A stretch of 64,000 bases of DNA, taken from contig NW_002060947.1 of NCBI RefSeq assembly GCF_000150275.1, forward strand, positions 852,695 through 916,694, in the 5' to 3' direction. Under the pieces are notes generated by a model, which was given only the letters and a program-made list of their open reading frames with translations, searched no databases and was not told the origin of the DNA. Every line of letters begins with the position of its first letter. Positions within the stretch are counted from its first letter, which is position 1. A program made the position numbers and the translations under genes. This DNA is from Trichoplax adhaerens. Taxonomy: Eukaryota; Placozoa; Uniplacotomia; Trichoplacea; Trichoplacidae. Shown here one piece after another: positions 24,934 to 37,058 of this stretch.

Positions 24934-27480
24934 ACTTTCAAATAATTTCAATTGTCAAAAATAAACACGGCGGCAAAGATGAAGTACCTTGTTTGATATT
25001 AGCTGCTAGTGGCTTAATTCTTCTTGAATTAGTTATTCGCTATGTAAATACAGGATAAAAATCATGTCACTGTGATTGACCAATTTCCTGGTTTATACAG
25101 CGATCATCAAATAAAGTATCAATGGCCGCATCTACCAGACGTCTCGTTAATGTCTTTGAATTAAAATTGCATCCATGACATCATTACTCACTAGTAGATA
25201 TTTACGAGTAAACCATTGGCAGAGAAATAGTGTTATTTTGAACAGAAATAAAGGATGCTTTTATTGTGGATCACATCAGCATACATCTACCTCTACAGGA
25301 CACAACTGATCGGTTTATGATGGTGAGGATAGTATTTTAAGTCTTTCCTCAAACGCATCTGGAAGACCAAATATTGATCTTCAATTTGCCTTAAATGCAC
25401 ACTTTGGATAAAATACAGTGCGTGTAATTTCTAATACTCGACCCAGTCAATGTCAATATCTCGCCACAATCAGTACTTAACTACCCGTACATGGTTGCAA
25501 AACTACGATTGGAATTTGCTCGACTATTCAATGAAGCACAAATAACAAGTCTAGAGGATAATTCATAACTGATTTTGAACTGTACAGTATAGTACAGTGT
25601 TGATATACATGAAAGGACCGCGGCAATGTTGTTCTATCGATGCACAGGAATTCCGGATGAGTGTATAGCATTCGTATTTATTTCAATATTCACAATTTAT
25701 TTAAAATATGCGTACAGTAATAGCAAATCTTAACAAGACTGGGAGTCCTGCCTGTACGGATGCTACATTATAATTTAATATTATTATTATTTTTTTTTAA
25801 TTTACGAAACGTAATCCTGTGGTATGTAATGAATCTCAATTTTAGTGATGGACATCATGTCGAGAATATTCCGATTTGTTATTATAAAAATAGCGTAGAG
25901 TAATATGTCATCATTAATCGATCATGTTCTAGGAAAAGATACAAAATTCCTATTGCATTATCTCAGTATCTAGCTTTAAATATAGCCCCATGTTGTCGTC
26001 ATTATTAATTCATAAATAATAATCATTAATTAATTGAAGCCATGACTAACGGCCAACAACAGTTCTTGTCAGGGGTTATTTTAACATCGAGGTTTGATAT
26101 TGAATATTACATTTGTATGTTTAGTATTATTGCTTGTGTACCTGATTGATGAATTATTATTTTCACTCTACTACAATAAATCCATGAATCATTTGTACTA
26201 GCAATGATGAATTCAACACATGCTATATCGAGAGTAAGTCAATATAACATTTCTACTGTACAATAAGTGTATATGTCAATTTGTGCTAAGTTATGCCGTA
26301 GCTACGGTACAGTATTGTCTCAATCGCCATGGACAGTATCAGACACTGTAGTGGTTAATTTAGAAAGTAAAGTAATCGTTCATAAAACGTGCTCATTCTC
26401 GCTACCGACTATTACTGTTTATTACCGGATTCGATCTTTCCATTTAAAATATTTGCTATTATCAATAGAGTACTATAGTTACAGGAATAAAATGATGGGC
26501 ATTGAAATAATTAGTATGGAAAAGAGTAAATGTGTTTGCGTGAACATTTTACTACAGTGGCATTGCATTGTCATGGTCGAGGATGTGTGATAAATTAAGA
26601 AAGCGCCTTTCAAGCGTTCTCGATCATAATGGTCGAAATAGACTATTATATTATTGGCGACAACTCGATCGAATGGCAGATGTGTACAGTATTATGATAT
26701 TACTACGCCTGTTGGTTTGCAAGTGAGAAAGAAAAGTATTAAACAGTCGCATGGAGGATCACTTTTGCTGGTAAAATGATAATGTAGCGTATTGTGTAAT
26801 ACGATAGCCGTATTTGCGCCCATCACTTTCCAGCTATTCTCATACTGCAGGCGAAAAGTATAGGAATGGATATTTGTCTTTCGTTCCTCGCAAAATACTA
26901 TGTGTTGTTGTAGTGGCTTACGATACTTTGATCATTGCTTGAGCCCTTTTTCAAACTACACTGTATCGCATCGTATTCAAGATGACGGTGTTATGAGCAT
27001 GCGAGCGTTCTCTTTTTCATCGCTACTAGAGTCGATCATTCATTTGGTAGCAAGTTCAATCGTATCCTATTGCAATCAAAGAGGTGCTAACCAACACAAA
27101 GTCAATGGATTATTTTCGACCAGAACACGATGATTGTCATAGTAATCAATGCAAAAAGGACAGCATACTGAATACAGCCTAGTGGATTTACATCATGGCA
27201 ACAAGCCCAGAGGTGTGACAAATCCAGTGATGAAGACGTGTGCCACTACGTTTATTCAGTATATCATTAATGGTAGCAATATCACTAACAAGAAATTCAA
27301 CGTTCTTTACCTGTTGTACCAATACCAATCGGTAGCTACCAATTTCAAGGATGAATATGTTATCAATCGGCCGCCTTCCTCATGGCAAAAATGTTTACTA
27401 CAGTATCATGAAGAATAAAGCGCTTGTTATTCAAGCGATGATCAAAGCTTGCAGTAATGCGATCAAATCCTCGAGAATCA
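24934..27480. other. Spacer upstream of cyclin A, no gene seen
   Basis: No exon could be supported. Several plus-strand ORFs of 70-107 codons occur (for example 26267-26590), but they show no family resemblance and no splice-linked neighbours. The cyclin A promoter should be near 24950-25200, but no element is recognised with confidence. Confidence 0.45.
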
Positions 27481-29300
27481 ATACTGTAGTGTACAGTACT
27501 GTCTGCTGCCTTTATACTGTACAATCTACTCTATCCAGCAGATCGTTATCAATGTCGTGATCAATATTTTACACTATCTACAATTGTATTATGACTAGTT
27601 AACATCTGCGATTGGATCTTACAGCAATCAAGATGAATGAACGATGGTTTAAAATTGGACTGTCGAGATAACGATGCCAACTGCAAAATGGAAAAACTTG
27701 CTTGCCCAATCTTTCTCCCAATCTCGTCGCTTGGCTGTAGCACCGTAGTCCGCTTAAATAAACTCTCCTCAATACGATGATGGACGACTGATGATCAAGT
27801 CAAGAGACTGTTTCCAATCCAGTTAGCAGAGTCTACAACAGTCGCTATTTACTATACAAAAAGGAGGGAGATGAATGACTAGACTGAAGTTTACAGTTAA
27901 ATCAGTTAAAATGCAAATTGTTAAACCAATCAGATTTAAATCGACCCGCCATGCGCATGCTTACTCAAGTTTGGCAAGAGAATGGGTTCCAGCGAAGTGT
28001 ACAGTGTACACTGTACAGTACAGTACTGTACAGTACAATAAGATGATTGTGTTGAGAGAAAGAATTTGGGACTGTACAGTACTGTACTGTACTGTACTAT
28101 TTTCGGATCGGATTCGGATTTTATGTAGCGCTTTCAATCGGATTAAATGTTTAGTCGTAGTGGGGTTACAATACACTACTGTACTGTACTGTGATGTTGT
28201 CGATAGAAGTTCGAGACTAGTTTGAGTACCAGACTACCAGTACTACAGTATGCAGTACAGTATTCCACATACTGTACACAGTGTACAGTACAGTATCTAC
28301 ACTCCGAGTGTCCACTGTCCAGTGTCAAGTCGCGATCGTTACAATAAAATCCGTTTTCTGCCATGGCTAAAAAGGAAAGAGACGGGAACAGGAAACGGTT
28401 GTTCACTCTACTAATAAATTGGGCAGACTGATTAATTTGCCCGTCATTTTAACTCTATTGCATGTCTGTAATGGTATACTGTACTACACTGTCCATGATT
28501 GACATCCAGATTAGCTGCTATTAGCCAGGTTGGTTTGAGCAATATGGTATACCGTACAGTACTGTACATTGTGCGCTTTCATCGGTAGCCTACAGTAAAG
28601 TACTGTACTGGATAGTACGGGGGGCGCCCGGAAAGTCTGGACAACATCTTATTTATTTCTGTATGAAAGATGTGCCCAAACTTTATATGCAAATTCTGCA
28701 TGCAGTAAGATCATATTCTGGAGATTTGAATATCGCAAACAGCAATGTTCTGAGACGTTCAGGTGTCTGTCCTGTACTGTACTGTAATATCAGCGAAAAA
28801 ATGATAAGCCGCTGCAGTATTTTGCACTGAAAGCGTGTCCCGTCTCTTTTCAGTGCTGAGTGCCGGTAGTAGAATGCTCCAAAAAGACCAATCGTGATGA
28901 ACCTTGCTATACACATAGGTCTCTTATTGTACATAGTTACCCAGTCATGAAGTCAAGAGCTATCCGTCAATATTAAAACCATGCATTTGCGATCAATTTT
29001 GTACAAATGATGCAAAATTATTCTATCCAATGTACAGCACTGTACAGTATGGGGATCACGTCGTTCATAACCCTACATACAGTACTGTACTGTACACTGT
29101 TCTTCCACCCTTATTGACGACTTGTCGCGTTAAATGAGGTCAAAGTTCAGCTCATCGAATCCATTGAATATTACTGTACTAGTAAATAATTCATTTATTT
29201 ATTATTATTATTTAGTACCGTACGGCACTGGTGCATGTACAGTGTACAGTACAGTACATACAGTGAAGTGTACTGTAGTCTACAGTACGTACGCGTCAGT
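27481..29300. repeat. Dense field of palindromic GTAC repeats
   Basis: Overlapping words such as TACAGTACTGTACAGTAC recur at about 27483-27535, 28000-28050, 28070-28100, 28172-28192, 28245-28296, 28550-28612, 28765-28787, 29030-29052, 29080-29100 and 29236-29290. They are separated by 40-250 bp of ordinary AT-rich sequence. Because the word is its own reverse complement, both strands look alike and shadow ORFs appear on both. No gene is supported in the interval. Confidence 0.75.
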
Positions 29301-29333
29301 TTTCTGCTTGTCACATCATTTTTAACCCTTTAA

Positions 29334-29480
29334 GTCGCGCAGCCGCTATCGCAGTTGCTCTTAGAACTTATTGTTGCCGTATGGAAACAATACAGTTTAT
29401 ACAATAGGTCGCGCAGCCGCTATCGCAGTTGCTCTTAGACTTATTGTTGCCGTATGGAAACAATACAGTTATAGTACAAT
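29334..29480. repeat. Near-perfect 74-bp tandem duplication
   Basis: Copy 1 (29334-29407) and copy 2 (29408 to about 29480) both start GTCGCGCAGCCGCTATCGCA and run through GCCGTATGGAAACAATACAG, differing by small indels. The pair ends about 150 bp before the chosen start of the first P450 gene, so it lies in its 5' UTR or proximal promoter. The unit is more GC-rich than its surroundings. Confidence 0.85.
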
Positions 29481-29629
29481 AAGCATTTAAAGATGAGCTA
29501 ATTTTCTGAATGAAATTAGACCCAACAGTAGGGTCTAGTAACCCTGTTGTTGTTTACTTGTTCCACCGGCGATTGAGCTTGTACACTTTGGCCATCTTGT
29601 TATCTATTTCAAGTAAGATAGCCATCAAA

Positions 29630-31135
29630 ATGATGCAACTTTTACACATGGGGTGGTTGCCTCCGATCTCCACTCCAAGTATTCTCATCGCAAGCTTTCT
29701 TGGCTTGATAACTCTTGCATTATACCGGTATTTTATCGCTCCTTATCGACGACTCCGTCAATTAGGCATGAAAATTCCACGACCGATACCTTTATTAGGC
29801 AACATGTTCGATTATGGACCAACAAACCAACATGATGCTCAAGTTAAGAGACAACAAATATATGGCAACCTTTATGGAACACTCTTTTTCCATATACCTA
29901 CTATATGGATTGGCGATCCTGACATATTAAAGTCAATAACGGTCAAGGAGTTTTCCAACTTTACCAATCGTTTCGCCTTAAATCAACCACGTCCACCCTT
30001 CGATAAAGCAGTTATACAATTGAAGGATCAAGATTGGAAACGCGTAAGAACAATTCTTATACCTACCTTTAGTACTTCCAAATTGAAAGCAATTGTGCCA
30101 CTGATTGAAAGCGCTGGCGACGATCTCATCCAGACGTTATCAACAGCTGAAGAAAAAGGGAGAGTAATCGATATATGGCGTACTTGTGGCGTATTTACAA
30201 TGAAAGTGATCCTAGCTACGGCATTCGGTATCGATTTCGAGTCCAAAGAGCAAGAAAAGAAATTAACTGAATCTGCTGGTGTACTATTTCGTAACATAAA
30301 TGGTGTTTTGCAATTTTTATTTGTATTTTTTACACCGTTATTTCGCTTACTCGAGCCTTTACTCGGTGGTAAAATAATTTCTTCTGTAAAGTACTTGGTT
30401 ACAACAACGGAAAATGTCTTGAAAGAAAGAAGAAGAAATTTAAAAGATGGTATCCCTTGCCGAAGAGATATTCTACAACAAATGATCGAAGCTGGTGATA
30501 ATGACAAGCTCACTGACGAAGAAATTATTGCTCAAGCTATTATTTTTCTGGTCGCAGGTTATGAAACTACTGCTAATACACTGGGATTTGCATCATATTT
30601 ACTGGCTACAAATCCAGATGCACAAAAGAAATTAAGAGATGAAATTGATTCACTCTGTCCTGATGCAAATTCAATCGACTACGATACTCTATTCAGCTTA
30701 CCTTACTTAGATATGGTCATTTCCGAAACATTACGAATGTATCCTCCAGCTTTCTTTATTAATCGTGAAGCTAGAGAAGATATTACTATTAATGGTCTAC
30801 TTATTCCTAAAGATGTCATGGTTGGTTTTCCTATTTACGCAATTCATTATAATCCTAAATTATGGCCTAAGCCTAATGAATTTATACCAGAACGCTTTTC
30901 ACCTGAAGAAAAAGCTAAACAGATACCGTGTAGCTATCTACCATTTGGAGGAGGTCCACGTAATTGTATAGGAATGCGGCTAGCATTATTGGAAGCTAAG
31001 TTAGCCTTGGTTAAGATTATACAAAATTTCGAATTGAAAACAGTAGCCGAGACGGAAATACCACTAAAGCTACGAAGTGGAGCTACTCTATCTCCGCTTA
31101 ACGGTGTATTCGTTGGCCTAAGCCGAAGATCTTGA
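29630..31135 (+). CDS. Cytochrome P450, CYP3-clan type, copy 1 (intronless)
   Basis: Haem-thiolate monooxygenase, probably anchored in the ER membrane and acting with NADPH-P450 reductase on lipophilic substrates; the substrate cannot be predicted. 501 aa in one exon. An N-terminal membrane segment (about residues 12-32, SILIASFLGLITLALYRY) precedes a basic/proline hinge. The I-helix oxygen-activation motif is AGYETT, the K-helix ExxR lies in SETLRMYPP, then PERF, and the haem loop FGGGPRNCIG has the axial Cys at about residue 446. Overall shape resembles CYP3A. Start chosen at 29630 because the two neighbouring paralogues align from there; an upstream in-frame ATG at 29510 would add 40 residues with no counterpart. 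I-helix Glu replaces the Asp seen in copies 2 and 3. Confidence 0.93.
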   Translation: MMQLLHMGWLPPISTPSILIASFLGLITLALYRYFIAPYRRLRQLGMKIPRPIPLLGNMFDYGPTNQHDAQVKRQQIYGNLYGTLFFHIPTIWIGDPDILKSITVKEFSNFTNRFALNQPRPPFDKAVIQLKDQDWKRVRTILIPTFSTSKLKAIVPLIESAGDDLIQTLSTAEEKGRVIDIWRTCGVFTMKVILATAFGIDFESKEQEKKLTESAGVLFRNINGVLQFLFVFFTPLFRLLEPLLGGKIISSVKYLVTTTENVLKERRRNLKDGIPCRRDILQQMIEAGDNDKLTDEEIIAQAIIFLVAGYETTANTLGFASYLLATNPDAQKKLRDEIDSLCPDANSIDYDTLFSLPYLDMVISETLRMYPPAFFINREAREDITINGLLIPKDVMVGFPIYAIHYNPKLWPKPNEFIPERFSPEEKAKQIPCSYLPFGGGPRNCIGMRLALLEAKLALVKIIQNFELKTVAETEIPLKLRSGATLSPLNGVFVGLSRRS

Positions 31136-31730
31136 AGCGACAGAACTGCCTGTATTAGCCTAAGTATGACCGATTTACTTTATCGTAGAATACTAAATCT
31201 GGTCAATATTCGTATACTGATGTAATCTCAAGATGTGGACTTGCGGAAACTTTAAAGTACAGCACATTGGACCAATTTTGAATAATTAGTACAAATTATT
31301 CATGGTTCAGTAAAGCAATCGTAGCCTTAAAAGCGTGTTGTTCGCTTTTATTATACATTACATAAAAGTTCACATATACAATATGTATTTATACTGTAAT
31401 GCGAGTATAAATTATACTTCTCTACCAATTTCAACGCTCAATTTATCTATATTCTGTGTAGTGATAATTCTATATCTATAATTAATCAACTTTAATGCGA
31501 AATGCTATAATTTCAAGGCCGCATGCGGTCTTTAGGAATCAACAGTTATACATATTATAAATGTCTTTTAGTAACAGGTTGGTTATTATATTAAATATGA
31601 CATATGTGTGGCTACAGTGTCATGGAATAAATAATATCCGTCTACTCAACGGCACAACTGTTGAGCTAGGATTACCTTAGTGCTTATGACTATAATTGTT
31701 ACATGTCCTACTAATGTTGTACTAATGTGT

Positions 31731-31926
31731 TATTTTTTTCTTAACCTAAGTAACGTATACAGTAGTCTGGGTCATTTAAAATTTTTCTCTTTGTTATCGG
31801 ATGTAGTATAATAAATGATATCGAAGTTTTATTTTTTCTTAACCTAAGTAACGTATACAGGAGTCTGGGTCAGTTCAGACTTTTCTCTTTGTGATCGGAT
31901 GTAATATAATAAACGATATCGAAGTT
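31731..31926. repeat. 98-bp tandem duplication downstream of P450 copy 1
   Basis: Two adjacent copies (31731-31829 and 31830-31926) share CTTAACCTAAGTAACGTATA, a GAGTCTGGGTCA-like block and GATATCGAAGTTT, with a few substitutions. The rest of the spacer 31136-32848 shows no supported gene. Confidence 0.85.
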
Positions 31927-32848
31927 TAATTCTGAAAAAATTAATGATGATTAGTTTAAATGTTGACATCATTTGTTCATAATTCATCATTATATTCATG
32001 TACTATGTGTAGATTCACAATTGATATCGAATAAAACTACCATTTAGTATGAGTATGATACACTAACAATATTATATCGTGTTGCGCAGTAATGTGAGCA
32101 AAACTGAACTCCTAAAATGTACGCGCACAAGATTATTGTAAATACGACTAGCTTGGAGATACCGCCAGCAAGATAGCGGATAATGAGTTCTATTAAGTTG
32201 TATGCTAATGCATTGTAAATTGATAGGCTCGCGTACAAAATTGATAAATTCATATACCATATTACGAGTTCCTTCTCTACATGCTGTTGATCGATGAGCT
32301 ACGCGTGCATCGCCTTGCTAGCGAGCTTCTACTGAAGAAGAAAGCCGATATTTAACAAGTGTCTCAAAAGACAGAATGCTGCAAAACGACAAATTCAGTA
32401 GCTCGAATCTGACAGTCTCTATCCTATTGAAACCCAAAGAAATTCAAGCCCAAGAACCATCTCAAAATTCATTGTTCTACATTACTTTGGGACTGGTCAA
32501 AAGTTATCCAATTACCATGGTAATTTACCGTCAATAACCCATGACTAGTTGCTGATACAGTGCAACACAGTATGACGTAATATCAGATCACCTTTTACGG
32601 TAAACATGATCAGACCAGAACTTATACCGTACACCCAAAGGCAAAGTTATTCGTACTGTATATTAACTTAATTATATACAAAATTTGAACTAATTTGAAC
32701 ATTGCCATTTTTATGCCGGATAGAACGAAATTAATCCACTTCCAATTTTTCATTGTCAACTGATCATCACCTTGAAATTCTGTAGTTGTAACAAGTGATT
32801 TAGCCCTTTCACATTCGATCCAAGACAGGTATAATAATAATTTTAAAC

Positions 32849-34336
32849 ATGTGGGGGCTGCCTCAACTCTCTATTCAAAGCTTTCTCATTACAAGCTTTC
32901 TTGGTTGTATTACGATAGTGTTATATCGTAATTTCATTGCCCCTTATCGACGACTCAGTCAATTGGGACTTAAAATTTCGATGCCTACGCCTTTAATGGG
33001 TAACAATCTGGATTATGGATCAACTAACCAACATATTGCTCAGATAAAGAGACAAGAAATGTATGGTAAGATTTGGGGGACACTCTTTTTCCATATACCT
33101 ACTATATGGATTGGCGATCCTGACATATTAAAGTCAATAACGGTCAAGGAGTTTTCCAACTTTACCAATCGTTTCGCCTTAAATCAACCACGTCCACCCT
33201 TCGATAAAGCAGTTGTACAATTGAAGGATCAAGATTGGAAACGCGTAAGAACAATTCTTATACCTACCTTTAGTACTTCAAAATTGAAAGCAATTGTACC
33301 ATTCGTTAAAGGCGCTGGCGACGATCTCATCCAGACGTTATCAACAGCTGAAGAAAAAGGGAGAGTAATCGATATATGGCGTACTTGTGGCGTATTTACA
33401 ATGAAAGTGATCCTAGCTACGGCATTCGGTATCGATTTCGAGTCCAAAGAGCAAGAAAAGAAATTAACTGAATCTGCTGGTGTACTATTTCGGGATATTA
33501 GTGGTATTTTACAATTCCTGGTGATATATTTCACGCCAATGTTTGCTCTTCTCGAACCTTTACTCGGTGGTAAAATAGTTTCTTCTGTAAAGTACTTGGT
33601 TACAACGACGGAAAATGTCTTGAAAGAAAGAAGAAGAAATTTAAAAGATGGTATCCCTTGCCGAAGAGATATTCTACAACAAATGATCGAAGCTGGTGAT
33701 AATGACAAGCTCACTGACGAAGAAATTATTGCTCAAGCTATTATTTTTCTGATCGCTGGTTATGATACTACTGCTAATACACTGGGATTTGCATCATATT
33801 TACTGGCTACAAATCCAGATGCACAAAAGAAATTAAGAGATGAAATTGATTCACTCTGTCCTGATGCAAATTCAATCGACTACGATACTCTATTCAGCTT
33901 ACCTTACTTAGATATGGTCATTTCCGAAACATTACGAATGTACCCTCCAGCTTATTTTGTTAACCGTGAAGCTAAAGAAGATATCACGATTAATGGTCTT
34001 CTTATTCCTAAAGATATTATGGTCTGCTTCCCAATCTATGGTATTCATCATAATCCAGAATTATGGCCTAAGCCTAATGAATTTATACCAGAACGCTTTT
34101 CACCTGAAGAAAAAGCTAAACAGATACCGTGTAGCTATCTACCATTTGGAGGAGGTCCACGTAACTGTGTAGGGATGCGATTAGCTTTGCTCGAAGCAAA
34201 GTTAGCCTTGGTTAAGATTATACAAAATTTCGAATTGAAAACAGTAGCCGAGACGGAAATACCACTAAAGCTACGAAGTGGAACTACTCTATCTCCATTT
34301 AACGGAGTATACGTCGGTCTAAGCCGAAGAAATTAG
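32849..34336 (+). CDS. Cytochrome P450, CYP3-clan type, copy 2 (intronless)
   Basis: 495 aa in a single exon, same direction as copies 1 and 3. N-terminal anchor (about residues 8-26), I-helix AGYDTT near residue 304, ExxR in SETLRMYPP, PERF, and haem loop FGGGPRNCVG with Cys at about residue 440. Starts MWGLPQLSIQS; no upstream in-frame ATG is convincing. Its middle (codons about 78-205) is nearly identical in DNA to copy 1, while its C-terminal quarter matches copy 3, so the gene looks like a mosaic. Presumed ER monooxygenase of unknown substrate. Confidence 0.93.
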   Translation: MWGLPQLSIQSFLITSFLGCITIVLYRNFIAPYRRLSQLGLKISMPTPLMGNNLDYGSTNQHIAQIKRQEMYGKIWGTLFFHIPTIWIGDPDILKSITVKEFSNFTNRFALNQPRPPFDKAVVQLKDQDWKRVRTILIPTFSTSKLKAIVPFVKGAGDDLIQTLSTAEEKGRVIDIWRTCGVFTMKVILATAFGIDFESKEQEKKLTESAGVLFRDISGILQFLVIYFTPMFALLEPLLGGKIVSSVKYLVTTTENVLKERRRNLKDGIPCRRDILQQMIEAGDNDKLTDEEIIAQAIIFLIAGYDTTANTLGFASYLLATNPDAQKKLRDEIDSLCPDANSIDYDTLFSLPYLDMVISETLRMYPPAYFVNREAKEDITINGLLIPKDIMVCFPIYGIHHNPELWPKPNEFIPERFSPEEKAKQIPCSYLPFGGGPRNCVGMRLALLEAKLALVKIIQNFELKTVAETEIPLKLRSGTTLSPFNGVYVGLSRRN

Positions 34337-37058
34337 AGTTACAGTACTGTCCATATCAATTATAATGATTAAAAATAGTGAATAGAATTATGTTAAAATT
34401 ATTTGTATTTTTGTGCACAGCAATAGCAATCACGTAAAGGGTGATCCTTTTTACTCCATAGTTAAGTACATATGTCATCAGAATATTTATCCTAAGAAAC
34501 TATTAGCGGTTCTTATTTTAAAGTGCTGCTGTACAAATATATTAACTACTTTATTTGACCTTTAATAAGAATAATTATACATCCATATAGGTAGCCTTAC
34601 TTCGAAATTGCTCGTTAAATATTTTAAATTTGATAGATAGAGTATTTTTTATGAAATATACTGTATTTATGCAAACCTAGAATATGATTACTGAGCAGAA
34701 ATATCATAGTAAGGTTTTATCATAGTAATTATTAAATGTTATCGTAATTAATATACATATAAATTAGGCAGAATAAAATCGTAATATCATTATTTATTTT
34801 GTAGCCTTAAGGAAGTTGCAGCTAATATCCTCTAATCATTTTAATAAAGGCAAACTAGTTTATCGCTAACTTCATTATCAAGATTTTTGCAAATATACAA
34901 TTGCATCCCAAATCGATGCTAATTGAAGATAGCCTGCTACATAATCATATCTTCTTTACAATGTATCAAGTATGTATTTCATATGGAAGCTGACAAAATA
35001 GTTAGAATACATAAAATCAAATATGATTATTGTAGGTCTCTTCATTATTATAAATTACTATATAGAGCCATCACAGTCTATTACATATTACATCAGCGCT
35101 GAATTTTGAATATTAACTCCCAATTACTTAACACGGCTACAGTTTGTTTAGTTTGTGGTTACTCTTTCATACAGCCTCTGAATAAGCGAGCTTTACTTAG
35201 ATTCGTGGTATCCAATAATGCAATAAATTTAACATTCTAGCATAACCAATTTGATCTAAAAACGAAAGCCATAAATATCAACTTTATTTTTAAGCCATGC
35301 AGATTTGGCATACTTGTAATTGGGCGTGGGTAAATATTCACTGTTTTAAAGAAATCCTCTTTAAGATCATTACATTTTCTCTTTGTACTCAAAGTTAATA
35401 TTATGGAGGCGGCATTCAAGTGTTGAGATATTACATAATCGATTTCGAAAATACGTGCAATTAATACAGCGCCCATAAGTTCATTAAAGCTTGAATGAAG
35501 AATTACTAGAAAGGCAATTTCTTCTATAAATTCGTACACTGTCATACACAATCATATAATACATATATTCTTAAATCGTATACTCCTAAAGTAAATACAT
35601 AAATTTACCAATTACGTCTCAGTGCGGTCGCTGCATATTGATTAATTATAGTTAATTACGTTACCTCATTACTGCTGATGTAAAAGCTGATATAGCACGA
35701 TCTTAAATTTTATACGATTATAGCTCGTAGTTTCTAAAGGAATTTATACGCATACGGTAACGATAACACACCGAATATTGCAATCTGATATTGCACTATG
35801 ACACCAGAAGTTTCTAAAATTTTGCATTGAGTACTGGGCATTCTAAAATACAGGTATATAGTTAAAGGGCTGATACTTACGTAAGACGTAAACTAATGTT
35901 TACTCATACAGCATAGAATTTTTTATTTACAAGCATTAATCGAACTTCTTCAAGATATGCCAGGAAACTACGATGCAATACTAATTTTTGCTTCAGTTGC
36001 AAGGTGACTACTGCTTATAGTCCATTAAAAGGTTAAGAAATAAATGAAAATAGCTGATTTAATACAAGATATAATTAGTTATTCATGCATTTACGAATAT
36101 ATATTAATCAGCCACTGACAAGCGGAAATCAAAACAGTTTCAGGTTTTATCCAGTATACAAGGGAACTTTACTACATGGTAAAAGACCATAGTCTCTATA
36201 CTAACATATGTGCTCAAACACTAGTGGTAGGTTTGTCGCCTGCCTACTGTATTCGGAAGTTGCCTAATGATTTTCGTTACTATAAAAATGGTCTTAACTA
36301 GCTCTGGTTAATCTAGTGTAGTCGCAAATTAGAAATGTAAAGAGGATCAATAGCTTCAAAATTCGCTCAGGCTGCAGTATATGATGGTTCTTTGTGGTTG
36401 TTTACACTGTCTAGTAGCAAATATATCATCTAGACCTTGTATCGAACTCCATCTTAATTTCCATTCTATCTCACCCAAATTGATGTACGTACTCGTATAC
36501 TAGTAACAGTTTTATAGACTGCCGATTTGAGGCGTTGTCTAATGATTCTTTATTCCTGTAAAAGTCATCTTTATTAGCACTTAGTATTCTATTCTAGTCT
36601 CAACTTAGAAAGTACAGCAGATCGATAACTTCAAAATTCGCTTAGTCTGCAGTGTATTATAATACTTTGTAGGTAGCCTACACTGTCTAGCAGCAGATAC
36701 AGTACATCATCTACACATTGTCTTGAACTCTATCTTAATTTCCATTCCATCCCGCCCGAAGTGATTTCTATTGGACTACTCTTTAAACAAATAGTAAATG
36801 CTTTTGTGATAGCTCTATACTTGCACCAGGGCGCGGTCCGATCGAAGAAGTGGTTATATTTAATTATTAAATGTCACGCTTTGGATACAAGACTAGAATT
36901 ACGTCATAATTTAGCTCTACATAAAACGAGATTACCTATTCTTCATTTGCTGACGATCAGCAACAAGTTATCAGCTTGAGCTTCTGAGTTATTTATCACT
37001 ATATTTACGAGCTTTTGTATATATCTTTACTGTATTTCGCTGCGAGATAGAAATAAAC
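34337..37058. repeat. Spacer between P450 copies 2 and 3, with a diverged 270-bp tandem duplication
   Basis: Within the spacer, about 36243-36483 and 36520-36762 are diverged direct copies. Shared landmarks include TTGCCTAATGATT / TTGTCTAATGATT, GCTTCAAAATTCGCT / ACTTCAAAATTCGCT, CACTGTCTAG and ATCTTAATTTCCATTC. Elsewhere in the spacer no gene is supported; a minus-strand ORF at 35237-35551 (104 codons) has no recognisable family. Confidence 0.7.

Noticed and set aside
26267..26590. 107-codon plus-strand ORF and others up to 27560
   Set aside because: No recognisable domain, no splice-linked exons, composition like surrounding non-coding DNA.
29510..29629. 40-codon N-terminal extension of P450 copy 1
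   Set aside because: The other two copies start at the position matching 29630, and the extension has no counterpart in them or in the family.
35237..35551. 104-codon minus-strand ORF in the P450 spacer
   Set aside because: Low-information hydrophobic sequence without motif, neighbours or conserved start.
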